A DNA stretch of 64,000 nucleotides from Patescibacteria group bacterium UBA6805. GTDB taxonomy: Bacteria; Patescibacteriota; Minisyncoccia; Minisyncoccales; Minisyncoccaceae. This document shows positions 34,253 through 42,158 of this stretch, piece after piece. The stretch lies in contig DKFD01000011.1 in the NCBI GenBank assembly GCA_002452735.1, forward strand, positions 1 to 64,000. The letters are read 5' to 3'. Numbering within the stretch: the first letter of the stretch is position 1; each line of letters opens with the position of its first letter. The position numbers and the translations under genes were made by a program. Under the pieces are notes generated by a model. That model saw nothing but the letters and a program-made list of their open reading frames with translations, did no database searches and had not been told where the DNA came from.

Positions 34253-35467
34253 ATGAAAAAACTATTTACAATAATTTTGGCCTTTTCCCCTGCCGTCGTT
34301 CTGGCCCAGTATCCGATTATCAGCGGAAGAGCCATAACCGACAAATCCACTTTTTCCGAATATGTTCTTTACTATTTCAGCTTGGCCCTGGTTGTCGGGA
34401 TTGTGGCCGCGGTTCTCGTCTTGATAACCGCCGGCATCAATTTTCTGATTTCCCGGGGGGATTTGTACAGAAGGAACAACGCCAAAAGAATGATAACCGG
34501 CGCTTTTGTCGGCTTGGTCGTTCTTTTCGGTTCTTTTGTAATTTTGAACGCATTAAATCCTTCATCTACGGGCTCGATTCTCGATCCGGAGCCGATTGTC
34601 GCTAACGGCATTTATCTAATCAAAGAAGACGGGGAAAAACTTTTAATCTACCAGAATATCGGCAACACCGAAAAGAATTTTAACGGCATAGAATGGATTT
34701 CCAGCCAGGAAGATTTACCGGCGATATACGTTTACGCCGATAAAGGCTTCAAGGGCGTGCCCGTTGAAATCAAGAACGGAGAATCTCTCCCCATTTCCCA
34801 GGGCTCTTCAATCGCCTTTTTATGGAAAACCGTCGGAGTTTATCTTTACGACAAGACGGATTACCAATTAAACGAAAAGAGCATTCCTTTGCCGGTCAAG
34901 TTCGACCAGCCGTCTCTGGGAAGCAGTTCTTTTGATAATATAGTGCAATCAATTAAGATAAATCAGCCCGAGGATGGTTCGGTTTTGGGCGTTGTTCTTT
35001 TTTCAGAGCCCGACTACAGGGGAACCTGCTCCTGGGTTTTGGGAGACATGCCAGATTTGAGTCAGACAAGGAGCGAAGAAAACAACCCGGCCTTGGGCAA
35101 CGGCATCCTTTCTTCTTTGATTGTTTTGAACACGGCTTCGGGCTCGCCTACGGCCACTTTTTACAATAGAGCCGATTGCCAGCATGTTGAACAAGACCCG
35201 AGAAGCAAGAAATGCAGCATCTCTGTGATAAATAAAACAGAAACCTTCAAGGAATCCTGCCCCGACTTTGAGGGAGATATTTTGTCTTTTGCCTTAAGCC
35301 AAGGGACAGCCGTACTTTTGAAAACGGAAAACGGCCAGTGCCAGTTTTTCAAAAGGCAAAAACCCCAAGAATGCGTCAGTTTGATTAAATACAGCTATAT
35401 TTACAGTCCCGACCCCGAAAAATCCCTTACGCCCTATTCTTTCACTATATTTTCTTTGGAGAAATAA
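34253..35467 (+). CDS. VirB2-like module fused to a beta/gamma-crystallin-like ectodomain (paralogue)
   Basis: 404 aa, same plan as the preceding gene: signal peptide ending at VVLAQ, YPIISGRAITDKSTFSEY, two membrane helices (SLALVVGIVAAVLVLITAGI; AFVGLVVLFGSFVILNALNP), then the ectodomain. Crystallin-like units are IYVYADKGFKGVPVEIKNG with a later DNIVQS, and GVVLFSEPDYRGTCSWVLG with a later NGILSS. It starts 6 bp after the previous stop, so the two arose by tandem duplication and are co-transcribed. Its end overlaps the convergent rsmA by 34 bp. Confidence 0.62.
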   Translation: MKKLFTIILAFSPAVVLAQYPIISGRAITDKSTFSEYVLYYFSLALVVGIVAAVLVLITAGINFLISRGDLYRRNNAKRMITGAFVGLVVLFGSFVILNALNPSSTGSILDPEPIVANGIYLIKEDGEKLLIYQNIGNTEKNFNGIEWISSQEDLPAIYVYADKGFKGVPVEIKNGESLPISQGSSIAFLWKTVGVYLYDKTDYQLNEKSIPLPVKFDQPSLGSSSFDNIVQSIKINQPEDGSVLGVVLFSEPDYRGTCSWVLGDMPDLSQTRSEENNPALGNGILSSLIVLNTASGSPTATFYNRADCQHVEQDPRSKKCSISVINKTETFKESCPDFEGDILSFALSQGTAVLLKTENGQCQFFKRQKPQECVSLIKYSYIYSPDPEKSLTPYSFTIFSLEK

Positions 35468-36240
35468 AGAGAAAGCTTAATCCAGTCGTCAACGCTTAGT
35501 TCCTGTGCTCTTGCTTTTGAATTAAGCCCGTTCTTCTCGAGAGCATCTTCGATTCTTTCTTTTTTTATATTTAGACCGACAGAAAGGTTGTTAGCCAGTT
35601 GCTTGCGGGGATGGGAAAATCCGGTCCTGACCAAAGCGAAAAATAAATCGCTCCTCTTTCTTTTAATGGGAGTGATTCTAATGATTGCGCTGTCAACTTT
35701 GGGCTTGGGCCAAAAACAATTCTTGGAAACGAAAGCCGCTACCTCGGGCTTGGCATAGTAATTGACGGCAACAGCCAGAAGATTCATTCCTTTTGGTCGG
35801 GCACATATCCTTTGAGCCACCTCTTTCTGGATTAAAAGCACTATTTCCCTTGGCTTATTTTCCATTTCCAGAAATTTCCTTATCAGAAAAGAAGTCAAGT
35901 AATAAGGGATATTGGCCACTACTTTGTATTCTTTTTTCATTTCCGGAAAACACTTAAGAGCGTCTCCGGTCACGATCTCTACGTTTTTCATCCCTTCTTC
36001 TTTTAAAAGCGCCGCCAACCCCTCGTCTTTTTCAATAGTTATCACTTTTTTTGCTTTTTTTGCCAATTCCCTGGTCAATATTCCTGTCCCGGGCCCGATT
36101 TCCAAGACGATATCATTTTTGTCGACGCCAGCCGTCCTGACGATTTTCTTGACAATGTTTTCATCAATTAAAAAGTTCTGACCCAATGATTTTTTGGGCT
36201 TTATCCCCTGTGTTTTAATTGTGGAAAACGGGCTTGACAT
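35434..36240 (-). CDS. rsmA: 16S rRNA dimethyladenosine transferase
   Basis: RsmA/KsgA dimethylates the two adjacent adenosines in helix 45 of 16S rRNA. 268 aa: SAM motif I EIGPGTGILTRELAKKA, motif II (VITIEKDEGLAALL), catalytic motif IV NIPYYLTS, and the C-terminal helical domain (RTGFSHPRKQLANNL). The N-terminus has the usual PKKSLGQNFLIDENIVKKI. It is a single gene. Its start region overlaps the -35 of the rightward M23 promoter. Confidence 0.95.
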   Translation of the reverse strand: MSSPFSTIKTQGIKPKKSLGQNFLIDENIVKKIVRTAGVDKNDIVLEIGPGTGILTRELAKKAKKVITIEKDEGLAALLKEEGMKNVEIVTGDALKCFPEMKKEYKVVANIPYYLTSFLIRKFLEMENKPREIVLLIQKEVAQRICARPKGMNLLAVAVNYYAKPEVAAFVSKNCFWPKPKVDSAIIRITPIKRKRSDLFFALVRTGFSHPRKQLANNLSVGLNIKKERIEDALEKNGLNSKARAQELSVDDWIKLSLYFSKENIVKE

Positions 36241-36261
36241 ATGTGCTGGAAGGTCTAAAAT
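36234..36261 (+). promoter_or_regulatory. promoter of the M23 peptidase gene
   Basis: TTGACA (36234-36239), 16 bp, TAAAAT (36256-36261). The -35 overlaps the rsmA start codon on the other strand. Transcription would begin near 36268, before any ATG in the M23 frame. Confidence 0.5.
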
Positions 36262-36334
36262 GTATTTAAACCGTTAAGGTTGTTTTTAAATAATTTTAAG
36301 GCTTATTCTTAACAGAACCACAATCTTAAATTGT

Positions 36335-37336
36335 CTGAAAAGCCATAAAAAGCTAGTTTTTTGCTTGGTTCTGTCTGCTGCCTTAACCGTCTTCTTTTCC
36401 GCCGACAAAGATTCAAACAAGGTGGTTGCCGCGAATCAAGCTAATCTTATCAACATTGAATCAAGTTTGCAACCAGTGACAAGTATTATTACAGGGGAGA
36501 ATAATGTTTTAATAGCCATTTACTCTCCTCTTTTTGTTTCTTCCCAGGCCTTGGGCTCTATATTTGAAGACGGAAAAGACAATTCTATTATTAAATATAC
36601 GGTGAAAAAAGGGGAAACCGTGAATCAAATAGCGGAAAAATTTGACATTTCCGTGGAAACCATACTTTTGGTCAACGAACTGGGTTCCACCAAAATAAGA
36701 GAGGGCGACGAACTGATGATTCTGCCCGTAGACGGGCTTCTTCACATGGTGGAAAGCGGAGAAACGATTGAAAAGATAGCCAAAAAATACAGCGTCCAAT
36801 CAGGAGAAATAATCGATTTCAACGGATTATCGGATAAAGGAGAGGTTTTTGTGGGGGATATTTTAATCGTTCCCGAAGGAAAAATGCCCAAATCGTCTCC
36901 GATGGCCAGCGCTCCCGTGGCTCAGGTTACTCTGCCCGACTCGTATTTCATTTCCCCTGCCACCGGCATAATCACTCAGGGGGCTCACTTTTCCCATATT
37001 GTCAATGGATACAGGCAGTATAATGCGGCAGATATCGCCAATGCTCTGGGAACGCCCATTGTGGCCGTGGCTGGCGGACAAATTCAGATCGTAAAGACGG
37101 TCTGGCCCTACGGCAATTATATAACAATTCTTCATCCCAATGGCGTGGTTACTTTGTACGGCCATTTGAATTCTTTTGCCAAAGACATCTATTCGGGAAA
37201 AAATGTTTCCCAGGGCGAGATTATCGGATACATGGGAAGCACCGGCTACTCCACCGGTTCCCATCTTCATTTTGAAGTCAGAGGAGCGGCTAATCCCCTT
37301 TTGAAGTACGGGGTGGGAACAAAAATCGTCTATTAA
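36335..37336 (+). CDS. LysM-M23 peptidoglycan hydrolase with non-ATG start
   Basis: Secreted cell-wall peptidase. A signal peptide (KSHKKLVFCLVLSAALTVFFSA) is followed by two LysM domains (IKYTVKKGETVNQIAEKFDI; LLHMVESGETIEKIAKKYSV) and a C-terminal M23 domain with HIVNGYRQYNAADIAN (zinc-binding H and D) and the HLHFE metal motif. No ATG or GTG precedes the signal peptide. The frame is open back to 36290. CTG at 36335 would give a complete signal peptide, whereas TTG at 36365 would cut off its basic part. A rare start (CTG, ATT or ATA) is therefore likely and the exact start is uncertain. Confidence 0.85.
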   Translation: MKSHKKLVFCLVLSAALTVFFSADKDSNKVVAANQANLINIESSLQPVTSIITGENNVLIAIYSPLFVSSQALGSIFEDGKDNSIIKYTVKKGETVNQIAEKFDISVETILLVNELGSTKIREGDELMILPVDGLLHMVESGETIEKIAKKYSVQSGEIIDFNGLSDKGEVFVGDILIVPEGKMPKSSPMASAPVAQVTLPDSYFISPATGIITQGAHFSHIVNGYRQYNAADIANALGTPIVAVAGGQIQIVKTVWPYGNYITILHPNGVVTLYGHLNSFAKDIYSGKNVSQGEIIGYMGSTGYSTGSHLHFEVRGAANPLLKYGVGTKIVY

Positions 37337-37340
37337 AAAA

Positions 37341-37361
37341 CGCCCTAAGGGGCGATTTTTT
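37341..37361. terminator. shared terminator between the M23 and dksA-like genes
   Basis: Hairpin CGCC(C)TAAGGGGCG flanked by A-run on the left and T-run on the right, so it can work in both directions. The last codons of the dksA-like gene lie inside the hairpin. Confidence 0.7.
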
Positions 37362-37710
37362 TGTTGCATTCGTTGCAGGTTCTGGCTTCGGGAAAGATTT
37401 TTAACCTGTCCAGGAGTATTTCTTTATCGCAATTTTCGCACATGCCGTAAGTTCCCTTCTCCATTTTTTCCAAAGCCAAACCAATGTCTTTTAATTTCGT
37501 TTCTAGGGCGTATTCCACGGGCAGGAGATTTTCATATTCCTCCACCTCGTCGGCCTCTTCTTCCAGGCCTTCCCCGGGATTATTGGGGTAGCGTGTCTGC
37601 CAGTCGTTATCAGTGCTTTTCTGGGCGAACCTTTCCAGCTCTTTTTCTGTCTCTTTTTTACTTAACTCCAATTGATTTTTTAGTTTATCTAAGATATTTT
37701 TTTCCATCAT
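37345..37710 (-). CDS. DksA/TraR-type C4 zinc-finger protein
   Basis: 121 aa with an N-terminal coiled-coil and the C-terminal zinc finger CENCDKEILLDRLKIFPEARTCNEC split over two CxxC knuckles. DksA-family proteins insert into the RNA polymerase secondary channel and alter initiation, often with ppGpp. The coiled-coil tip of E. coli DksA (DxxDxA) is not obvious, so it may belong to the related YocK/YteA group. It is the last gene of a leftward run that starts near pnp. Confidence 0.8.
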   Translation of the reverse strand: MMEKNILDKLKNQLELSKKETEKELERFAQKSTDNDWQTRYPNNPGEGLEEEADEVEEYENLLPVEYALETKLKDIGLALEKMEKGTYGMCENCDKEILLDRLKIFPEARTCNECNKKIAP

Positions 37711-37714
37711 ATTA

Positions 37715-37813
37715 TTAAAATCTGCAGATAATAATATAGCCGATTATTGTCAAAATCCCCAAAACGATTATTCTTATTGTTAGCTTAGAGATCAAGCTGG
37801 GTTTTTGGTTCAT
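37715..37813 (-). CDS. 32-residue single-helix membrane peptide
   Basis: ATG at 37813 opens MNQKPSLISKLTIRII, continuing into a hydrophobic helix (IIVLGILTIIGYIIIC) and ending RF. It overlaps the last 29 bp of the coiled-coil gene in another frame and stops 4 bp before the dksA-like ATG, filling the gap exactly. A basic N-terminus before the helix suggests an N-in membrane orientation. Supported by position and composition only. Confidence 0.45.
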   Translation of the reverse strand: MNQKPSLISKLTIRIIVLGILTIIGYIIICRF

Positions 37814-39176
37814 TGTTTTGCTCCGTTTTTATTTCTAATTTGTCCAAGTCGATGTTTGTCGCCTCTTCTTCCAGTTTGTCGATTTTTAAATCTATTTTAA
37901 AAATCTCATTTTTAATGTTTTTGGCCCTTGAAGATACCAGTTGATATTTTTCTCTGAATTCGGCTCTTTGTTTTTCTACTTTATTCAGGGCGTCTTCGGC
38001 CTCCCACCTTTCTTCCTCGGTTGCCCTTCTTTTGTTTTCCGCCTGTCTTCTTTCTTCTTCTATTTTTCTGATTTCCGTCGGATTTTCAATAACAACACTT
38101 CCTCTTTTTTCCGTAATTTTTATTTCTTCCTCGACGGATTTTTCCTTAAGCATTATGTCGGTGAGCTTTTTTTCCAGCCGGTCTTTTTCTTTGGTGTTTT
38201 CTATCATTTTTTCCTTAATTTCAAATCCCTCCTTGCCGATATTTTCCAGTTCGACAAACAGCCCTTGCCTTTTTTCTTTTAAAAGGATTTTTTCCCTGTC
38301 CCCTCTCAGCATTTCCAGTTCCAGGTTAAGTTGTTTTTCTTTGGACAGAACTTTTTCAAAGGTTAGAACGCATTCTTTGAGCTGCGATCTCAGCGATTTG
38401 ATTTCATCTTCTTTTTTGTTTCCCTCTGCTTCAATTACGTTTCTTTCGTCTTCAATCTTCCATCTTTCTTTTTCCATTTTCCTTTTTTCTTCGGGGTCCC
38501 TGGAAGAAGATTCTTTCATCTCTATGCTTTTTTTGATTTCCTCTATCCTCTTTTTTCTTTCAGTAATGAGTTCAAGTTTTTTCTTGGACCTTTCTACCTC
38601 TCTTTCAATCTCCTGCTTTCTTTCTTCAAAAGGCATTTTTTCTTCCAGAACCTTTCTTAGATTTTCTTCTATTTCAAAAGTAAGGTCTGTAATTTTTCTC
38701 AGCTTTTCTTCGGCATTTTCCTCAACCTCTCTTTCTTTGATGTTCTCCATGGAAATTTCTTCTTCGGGTCCTTCTTTTGCCTGGGGCGCTTCTTCGGCCG
38801 GCTCTTCTTTGACAACAAGAGGCTCTGGTTCTGTGACGGGCTCTTTTTCAACAACAGGCTCTTTTTCCATGACGGGAATTTCCGGAGGAGCAGGCAGAGG
38901 AATCTCTTCTTTTTCCTCCGGAGTCCCTATTTTTTCATTTTGCAACGCCAATTCTTCCGAAGAAAAGTATCCTTCAGTTTCTTTGGGAGGGGCGGGAGGA
39001 AGGATTTCTTCTGTGGACTCTATTTCGGCGGTTTCATATTCTCCTTCAATAAGGGTTTCGTCTAAAAATTTTTCCTGGGCCTCCTCTGTTTCTCCTTGTT
39101 CTGCTTTGGCTAAATCTTTCTTCATGGTTCGTATCTTGTCGCGATTTAGCCTGAAAACATTTTTTTCCTCAACCAT
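37785..39176 (-). CDS. long coiled-coil protein, function unknown
   Basis: 463 aa, extremely rich in Glu, Lys and Arg. Residues ~60-150 are a Pro/Glu-rich flexible region with repeats like PVMEKEPVVEKEPVTEPEP. Residues ~150-450 form a nearly uninterrupted predicted coiled coil. There is no signal peptide, membrane helix or catalytic motif. It lies 9 bp downstream of pnp, so it is probably made with it. A scaffold, cytoskeletal or RNA-degradosome-linked role would fit the context but is speculative. Confidence 0.65.
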   Translation of the reverse strand: MVEEKNVFRLNRDKIRTMKKDLAKAEQGETEEAQEKFLDETLIEGEYETAEIESTEEILPPAPPKETEGYFSSEELALQNEKIGTPEEKEEIPLPAPPEIPVMEKEPVVEKEPVTEPEPLVVKEEPAEEAPQAKEGPEEEISMENIKEREVEENAEEKLRKITDLTFEIEENLRKVLEEKMPFEERKQEIEREVERSKKKLELITERKKRIEEIKKSIEMKESSSRDPEEKRKMEKERWKIEDERNVIEAEGNKKEDEIKSLRSQLKECVLTFEKVLSKEKQLNLELEMLRGDREKILLKEKRQGLFVELENIGKEGFEIKEKMIENTKEKDRLEKKLTDIMLKEKSVEEEIKITEKRGSVVIENPTEIRKIEEERRQAENKRRATEEERWEAEDALNKVEKQRAEFREKYQLVSSRAKNIKNEIFKIDLKIDKLEEEATNIDLDKLEIKTEQNNEPKTQLDL

Positions 39177-39185
39177 ATTGTGTGT

Positions 39186-41288
39186 TTATTTTCTTGCTTC
39201 TTTTAATGATAGATTAATTCTGCCCTGTTCGTCAATAGAGACGACTTTCACGGGAACAATATCCCCAATTTTCACCACGTCGCTTACCTTGTTTACCCTT
39301 TTTTCCGATAATTGAGAAATATGAACCAGGCCTTCCTGCCCCGGAAGCATTTCCACAAAGGCCCCGAAGTCAAGGATTCTTTTGACCTTGCCTTGGAAGG
39401 TTTCTCCCACCACGACTTCTCTGGTGATGTTGTTAATCCATTCCAGGGCTTTTTGGGCCGATTCTTCTTTTTCCGCGGTTACGAATATTTCGCCCGTTTC
39501 TTCAATGTCAATGGAAACGTTGCAAGCGTCGATTATTTCATTGATAATTTTTCCTCCCGGGCCGATGACCTCGCCGATTTTCTCGGGATTGATTTTGATA
39601 ATGAATATTCTCGGCGCATAAGAAGACAGTTGTTTCCTCGGTTCAGGGAGAACCGCCCTCATTTTTTCCAGGATTTCCAGTCTGGCTTTTTTTGATTGTT
39701 CCAGCGCCTCTTTTATTATCTTCCCCGTAATACCCCTGACCTTTACGTCCATTTGCAGGGCATTGATTCCGTCTTTTGTCCCGGCCACCTTTAAATCCAT
39801 GTCTCCGTAGTGGTCTTCCTGTCCCTGGACATCGGTAAGAATCTTGTATTTTTTTTCTTCCGTGTTTTTGTTTTTGTCCATTTCCATCATCATTCCCATG
39901 GCAATACCCGAAACAGGATTTTTAATGGGAACTCCTCCGTCCATCATGGCCAGACAAGCAGCGCAAGTTGAGGCCATCGAACTTGAACCATTTGAACACA
40001 AAACTTCGGAAACCAGCCTAATGGTATAGGGAAAGATTTGAGCATCGGGGATAACCTGCCTTAAGGCCTTTTCTGCCAGCATGCCGTGTCCGATTTCTCT
40101 TCTTCCCGGACCCCTCAGAGCGCCGATTTCTCCGACGCAGGAAGGAGGAAAGTTATAGTGGTGCATGAATCTTTTTTTCCCCTCGACTTCCATTTCTTCC
40201 ATTATTTTTTGCTCTCCCGGAGAACCCAAAGTCAGAAAAGAAAGAACCTTGGTTTGGCCTCGGCAGAATAATCCCGAGCCGTGGACTCTTTCAAAAAGTC
40301 CGGCCCGGCAGTTAATTTCCCTGATTTCGTTGAGGCCCCGGCCGTCAATTCTTAAATTGCGGTCAATGACCATCTGATGTATTGTTTTTTCTCCTTCTTG
40401 CTCCAAAAGATGAAGGCCGTGGCTTACCTTCTCCGCTTCCTCATATTTGTTTCTTAAGTGTTCTTTTAATTCTTCTCGGAAAGAATCAAAGTCTATGAGG
40501 GATTTTTCCATCTTCCCTTCGGCGAATTCTTTTATTTCCTTTTCCAGCTCCTCGTCCTCTTTTTTTTCTCCAAGTAATATTTTTTCTTTTCCCATTTTTT
40601 GGGCGATTTCTTCCCCGAAAATCAGCAGCTTTTCCTGAAGAGGCCTGGTTTTTTCAATGGCCTTGTTGATTTCTTCTTCTTGGGCTCCGTCAAATTCTCC
40701 CTCAATCATATTGACCAAAATTTCTTTTTTTGATTCTGAATAAAGAGCCGAAAAGAACAAATCAAAGCTTCCTGCCTCCCGTTCCTCTTTGGCGGGGAAG
40801 GCCACAAGTTCTCCGTTCTTTTTTCCCATTCTTAAGGGGGCAACCGGTCCGTTCCAGGGTATATCCGAGACGAGAAGAGCCAGAGAAGAGGCAAAAAGGC
40901 CTAAAACCGCCGGGTCATTTTCTTTGTCCCAGGAAATACAGGTGGCGATGATTTGAACTTCCCGCTTGAAATTATCCGGGAAAAGAGGCCTGATTGCCCT
41001 GTCAATCAGCCTGGAATTAAGAATGGCTTTTTCACTCGGCCTCGACTCTCTTTTTAAAAATCTTGAGCCCAGGATTTTGCCCACGGCGTAATATTTTTCC
41101 TCGTAAGTCACGGTTAAAGGAAAAAAATCGCTTCCCTCGATTTCTTTCTTGGCCATTACGGCCGTTGCCATTATTATCGTGTTGCCGAGCTTTATCCAAA
41201 CCGAACCATTGGCCCTTTCGGCCAGATCGTTTATCTCCACCTCCAAAGTTTTGCCGTCAACGTCTAATTTAAAGATTTCGGATTTCAT
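39186..41288 (-). CDS. pnp: polyribonucleotide nucleotidyltransferase
   Basis: PNPase, the phosphorolytic 3'-5' exoribonuclease, 700 aa. Two RNase PH domains (N-terminal LGNTIIMATAVMAKKE; second GRGLNEIREINCRAGLF, DVQGQEDHYGDMDLKVAG) flank the helical linker. A KH domain (IGPGGKIINEIID) and an S1 domain (GAFVEMLPGQEGLVHISQLS) close the protein. Its ATG overlaps the rpsO stop by 4 bp, the classical rpsO-pnp pair. The start at 41288 fits the family N-terminus. Confidence 0.96.
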   Translation of the reverse strand: MKSEIFKLDVDGKTLEVEINDLAERANGSVWIKLGNTIIMATAVMAKKEIEGSDFFPLTVTYEEKYYAVGKILGSRFLKRESRPSEKAILNSRLIDRAIRPLFPDNFKREVQIIATCISWDKENDPAVLGLFASSLALLVSDIPWNGPVAPLRMGKKNGELVAFPAKEEREAGSFDLFFSALYSESKKEILVNMIEGEFDGAQEEEINKAIEKTRPLQEKLLIFGEEIAQKMGKEKILLGEKKEDEELEKEIKEFAEGKMEKSLIDFDSFREELKEHLRNKYEEAEKVSHGLHLLEQEGEKTIHQMVIDRNLRIDGRGLNEIREINCRAGLFERVHGSGLFCRGQTKVLSFLTLGSPGEQKIMEEMEVEGKKRFMHHYNFPPSCVGEIGALRGPGRREIGHGMLAEKALRQVIPDAQIFPYTIRLVSEVLCSNGSSSMASTCAACLAMMDGGVPIKNPVSGIAMGMMMEMDKNKNTEEKKYKILTDVQGQEDHYGDMDLKVAGTKDGINALQMDVKVRGITGKIIKEALEQSKKARLEILEKMRAVLPEPRKQLSSYAPRIFIIKINPEKIGEVIGPGGKIINEIIDACNVSIDIEETGEIFVTAEKEESAQKALEWINNITREVVVGETFQGKVKRILDFGAFVEMLPGQEGLVHISQLSEKRVNKVSDVVKIGDIVPVKVVSIDEQGRINLSLKEARK

Positions 41289-41551
41289 GATTTGAGTCCG
41301 ATTTTTTTAACCAGCTCTTTGTATTTTTTTTCGTTGGTTTTTTCCAAATACTTTAAAAGTTTTCTTCTTTTGGCCACCATTTTAAGCAGGCCTTTTTTGG
41401 AATGAAGGTCCTTTTTGTGCTTTTGCAAATGATTGAGAAGTTTTTCTATTTCTTCCGACAAAAGAGCGATCTGGACTTCGGCCGAGCCAGTGTCTTTTTC
41501 GTGCAATTTGAACTTGTTGATGACTTTTTCCTTTTCCGTTGTTGAAATCAT
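41285..41551 (-). CDS. rpsO: 30S ribosomal protein S15
   Basis: 88 aa, starting MISTTEKEKVINKFKLHEKDTGSAEVQIALLSEEI, normal S15. It binds the central domain junction of 16S rRNA and contacts helix 44/23S bridges. Conserved HKKDLHSKKGLLKMVAKRRKLLKYL follows. It lies 25 bp downstream of a tRNA-Lys gene and is coupled to pnp. Confidence 0.96.
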   Translation of the reverse strand: MISTTEKEKVINKFKLHEKDTGSAEVQIALLSEEIEKLLNHLQKHKKDLHSKKGLLKMVAKRRKLLKYLEKTNEKKYKELVKKIGLKS

Positions 41552-41576
41552 ATTTTTATTATTTATCTTTTTCTTG

Positions 41577-41649
41577 TGCCCCGTGAAGGACTCGAACCTA
41601 CAACCTTGAAGTTAAGAGCTTCCTGCTCTGCCAATTGAGCTAACGGGGC
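41577..41649 (-). tRNA. tRNA-Lys(CUU)
   Basis: 73 nt on the minus strand. Acceptor GCCCCGT pairs with ACGGGGC, the D arm is GCTC/GAGC, and the anticodon loop CTCTTAA gives CUU. CCA is not encoded. Two weak spots are seen: a G27-A43 mismatch at the top of the anticodon stem and T50-T64 in the T stem. The tRNA begins directly after the stop codon of the VirB2-like gene, so it is probably processed from that transcript. Confidence 0.85.
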
Positions 41650-42042
41650 TTAAGGATTTTTCTGGAAGAAGTAAAGGGGCCATTCCATCTGTCCCTTGGT
41701 TATGAAAGTTACGAATTCGTAAACGATAATCCAGGCGGAATAAATCAACAATATGCCGACGACGCCGTAAGTCAATATTTTTCTTCCCTGCTCCACTTTG
41801 CCCGGGTCGCCGCCGGCCGTCATGATGGTAATTCCGCCCCAGGCGAAGAAAAGAACGGCTAAAGGAGGAACCAGGTTGAAAAGGATGAAATTAACAACAT
41901 TGTTGATTAAAACAAAAAAGTCGCTAAAGGTGCAAGAATTCTGTCCTTCTCCGCCGCAGGGAACGAGTCCTTGTCCCAGAACCGGCGTGGCGAAAAACAA
42001 AAAAAGAGCGAAGAAAAGCAGATATTGTTTGATTTTTGACAT
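41650..42042 (-). CDS. VirB2/TrbC-like pilin-type membrane protein
   Basis: 130 aa. Signal peptide (~1-23, ending at VLGQ), a short Cys-containing stretch (LVPCGGEGQNSC), then two membrane helices (NFILFNLVPPLAVLFFAWGGI; YGVVGILLIYSAWIIVYEF) separated by GGDPGKVEQGRKI. The same GG(D/E)P...GR pattern occurs in the large proteins at 29531-35467. Likely a pilin or pore-like element of the type IV secretion-like system encoded far away at 21-29 kb. It lies between two tRNA genes. Confidence 0.72.
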   Translation of the reverse strand: MSKIKQYLLFFALFLFFATPVLGQGLVPCGGEGQNSCTFSDFFVLINNVVNFILFNLVPPLAVLFFAWGGITIMTAGGDPGKVEQGRKILTYGVVGILLIYSAWIIVYEFVTFITKGQMEWPLYFFQKNP

Positions 42043-42084
42043 AAGCTTTTTTGAGTATAGCGGTTTTAAGTAAAAAAATCAAGG

Positions 42085-42156
42085 TGCCCCCGGCAAGATT
42101 CGAACTCGCACCACTGGTTCCGAAGACCAGTACTCTATCCATTGAGCTACGGGGGC
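42085..42156 (-). tRNA. tRNA-Arg(UCG)
   Basis: 72 nt on the minus strand: acceptor GCCCCCG/CGGGGGC, D arm GCTC/GAGT, anticodon stem CTGGT/ACCAG with loop CTTCGGA (anticodon UCG), T arm GCGAG/CTTGC. CCA is not encoded. Two bases separate it from the plsY-type gene upstream. Confidence 0.93.
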
Positions 42157-42158
42157 AT

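Noticed and set aside
38032..39315. A 427-codon rightward ORF opposite the coiled-coil gene, very rich in Ser and Phe
   Set aside because: It is the mirror of Glu/Lys-rich codons on the real strand (GAA and AAG read as TTC and CTT). No domain and no ribosome-binding site.
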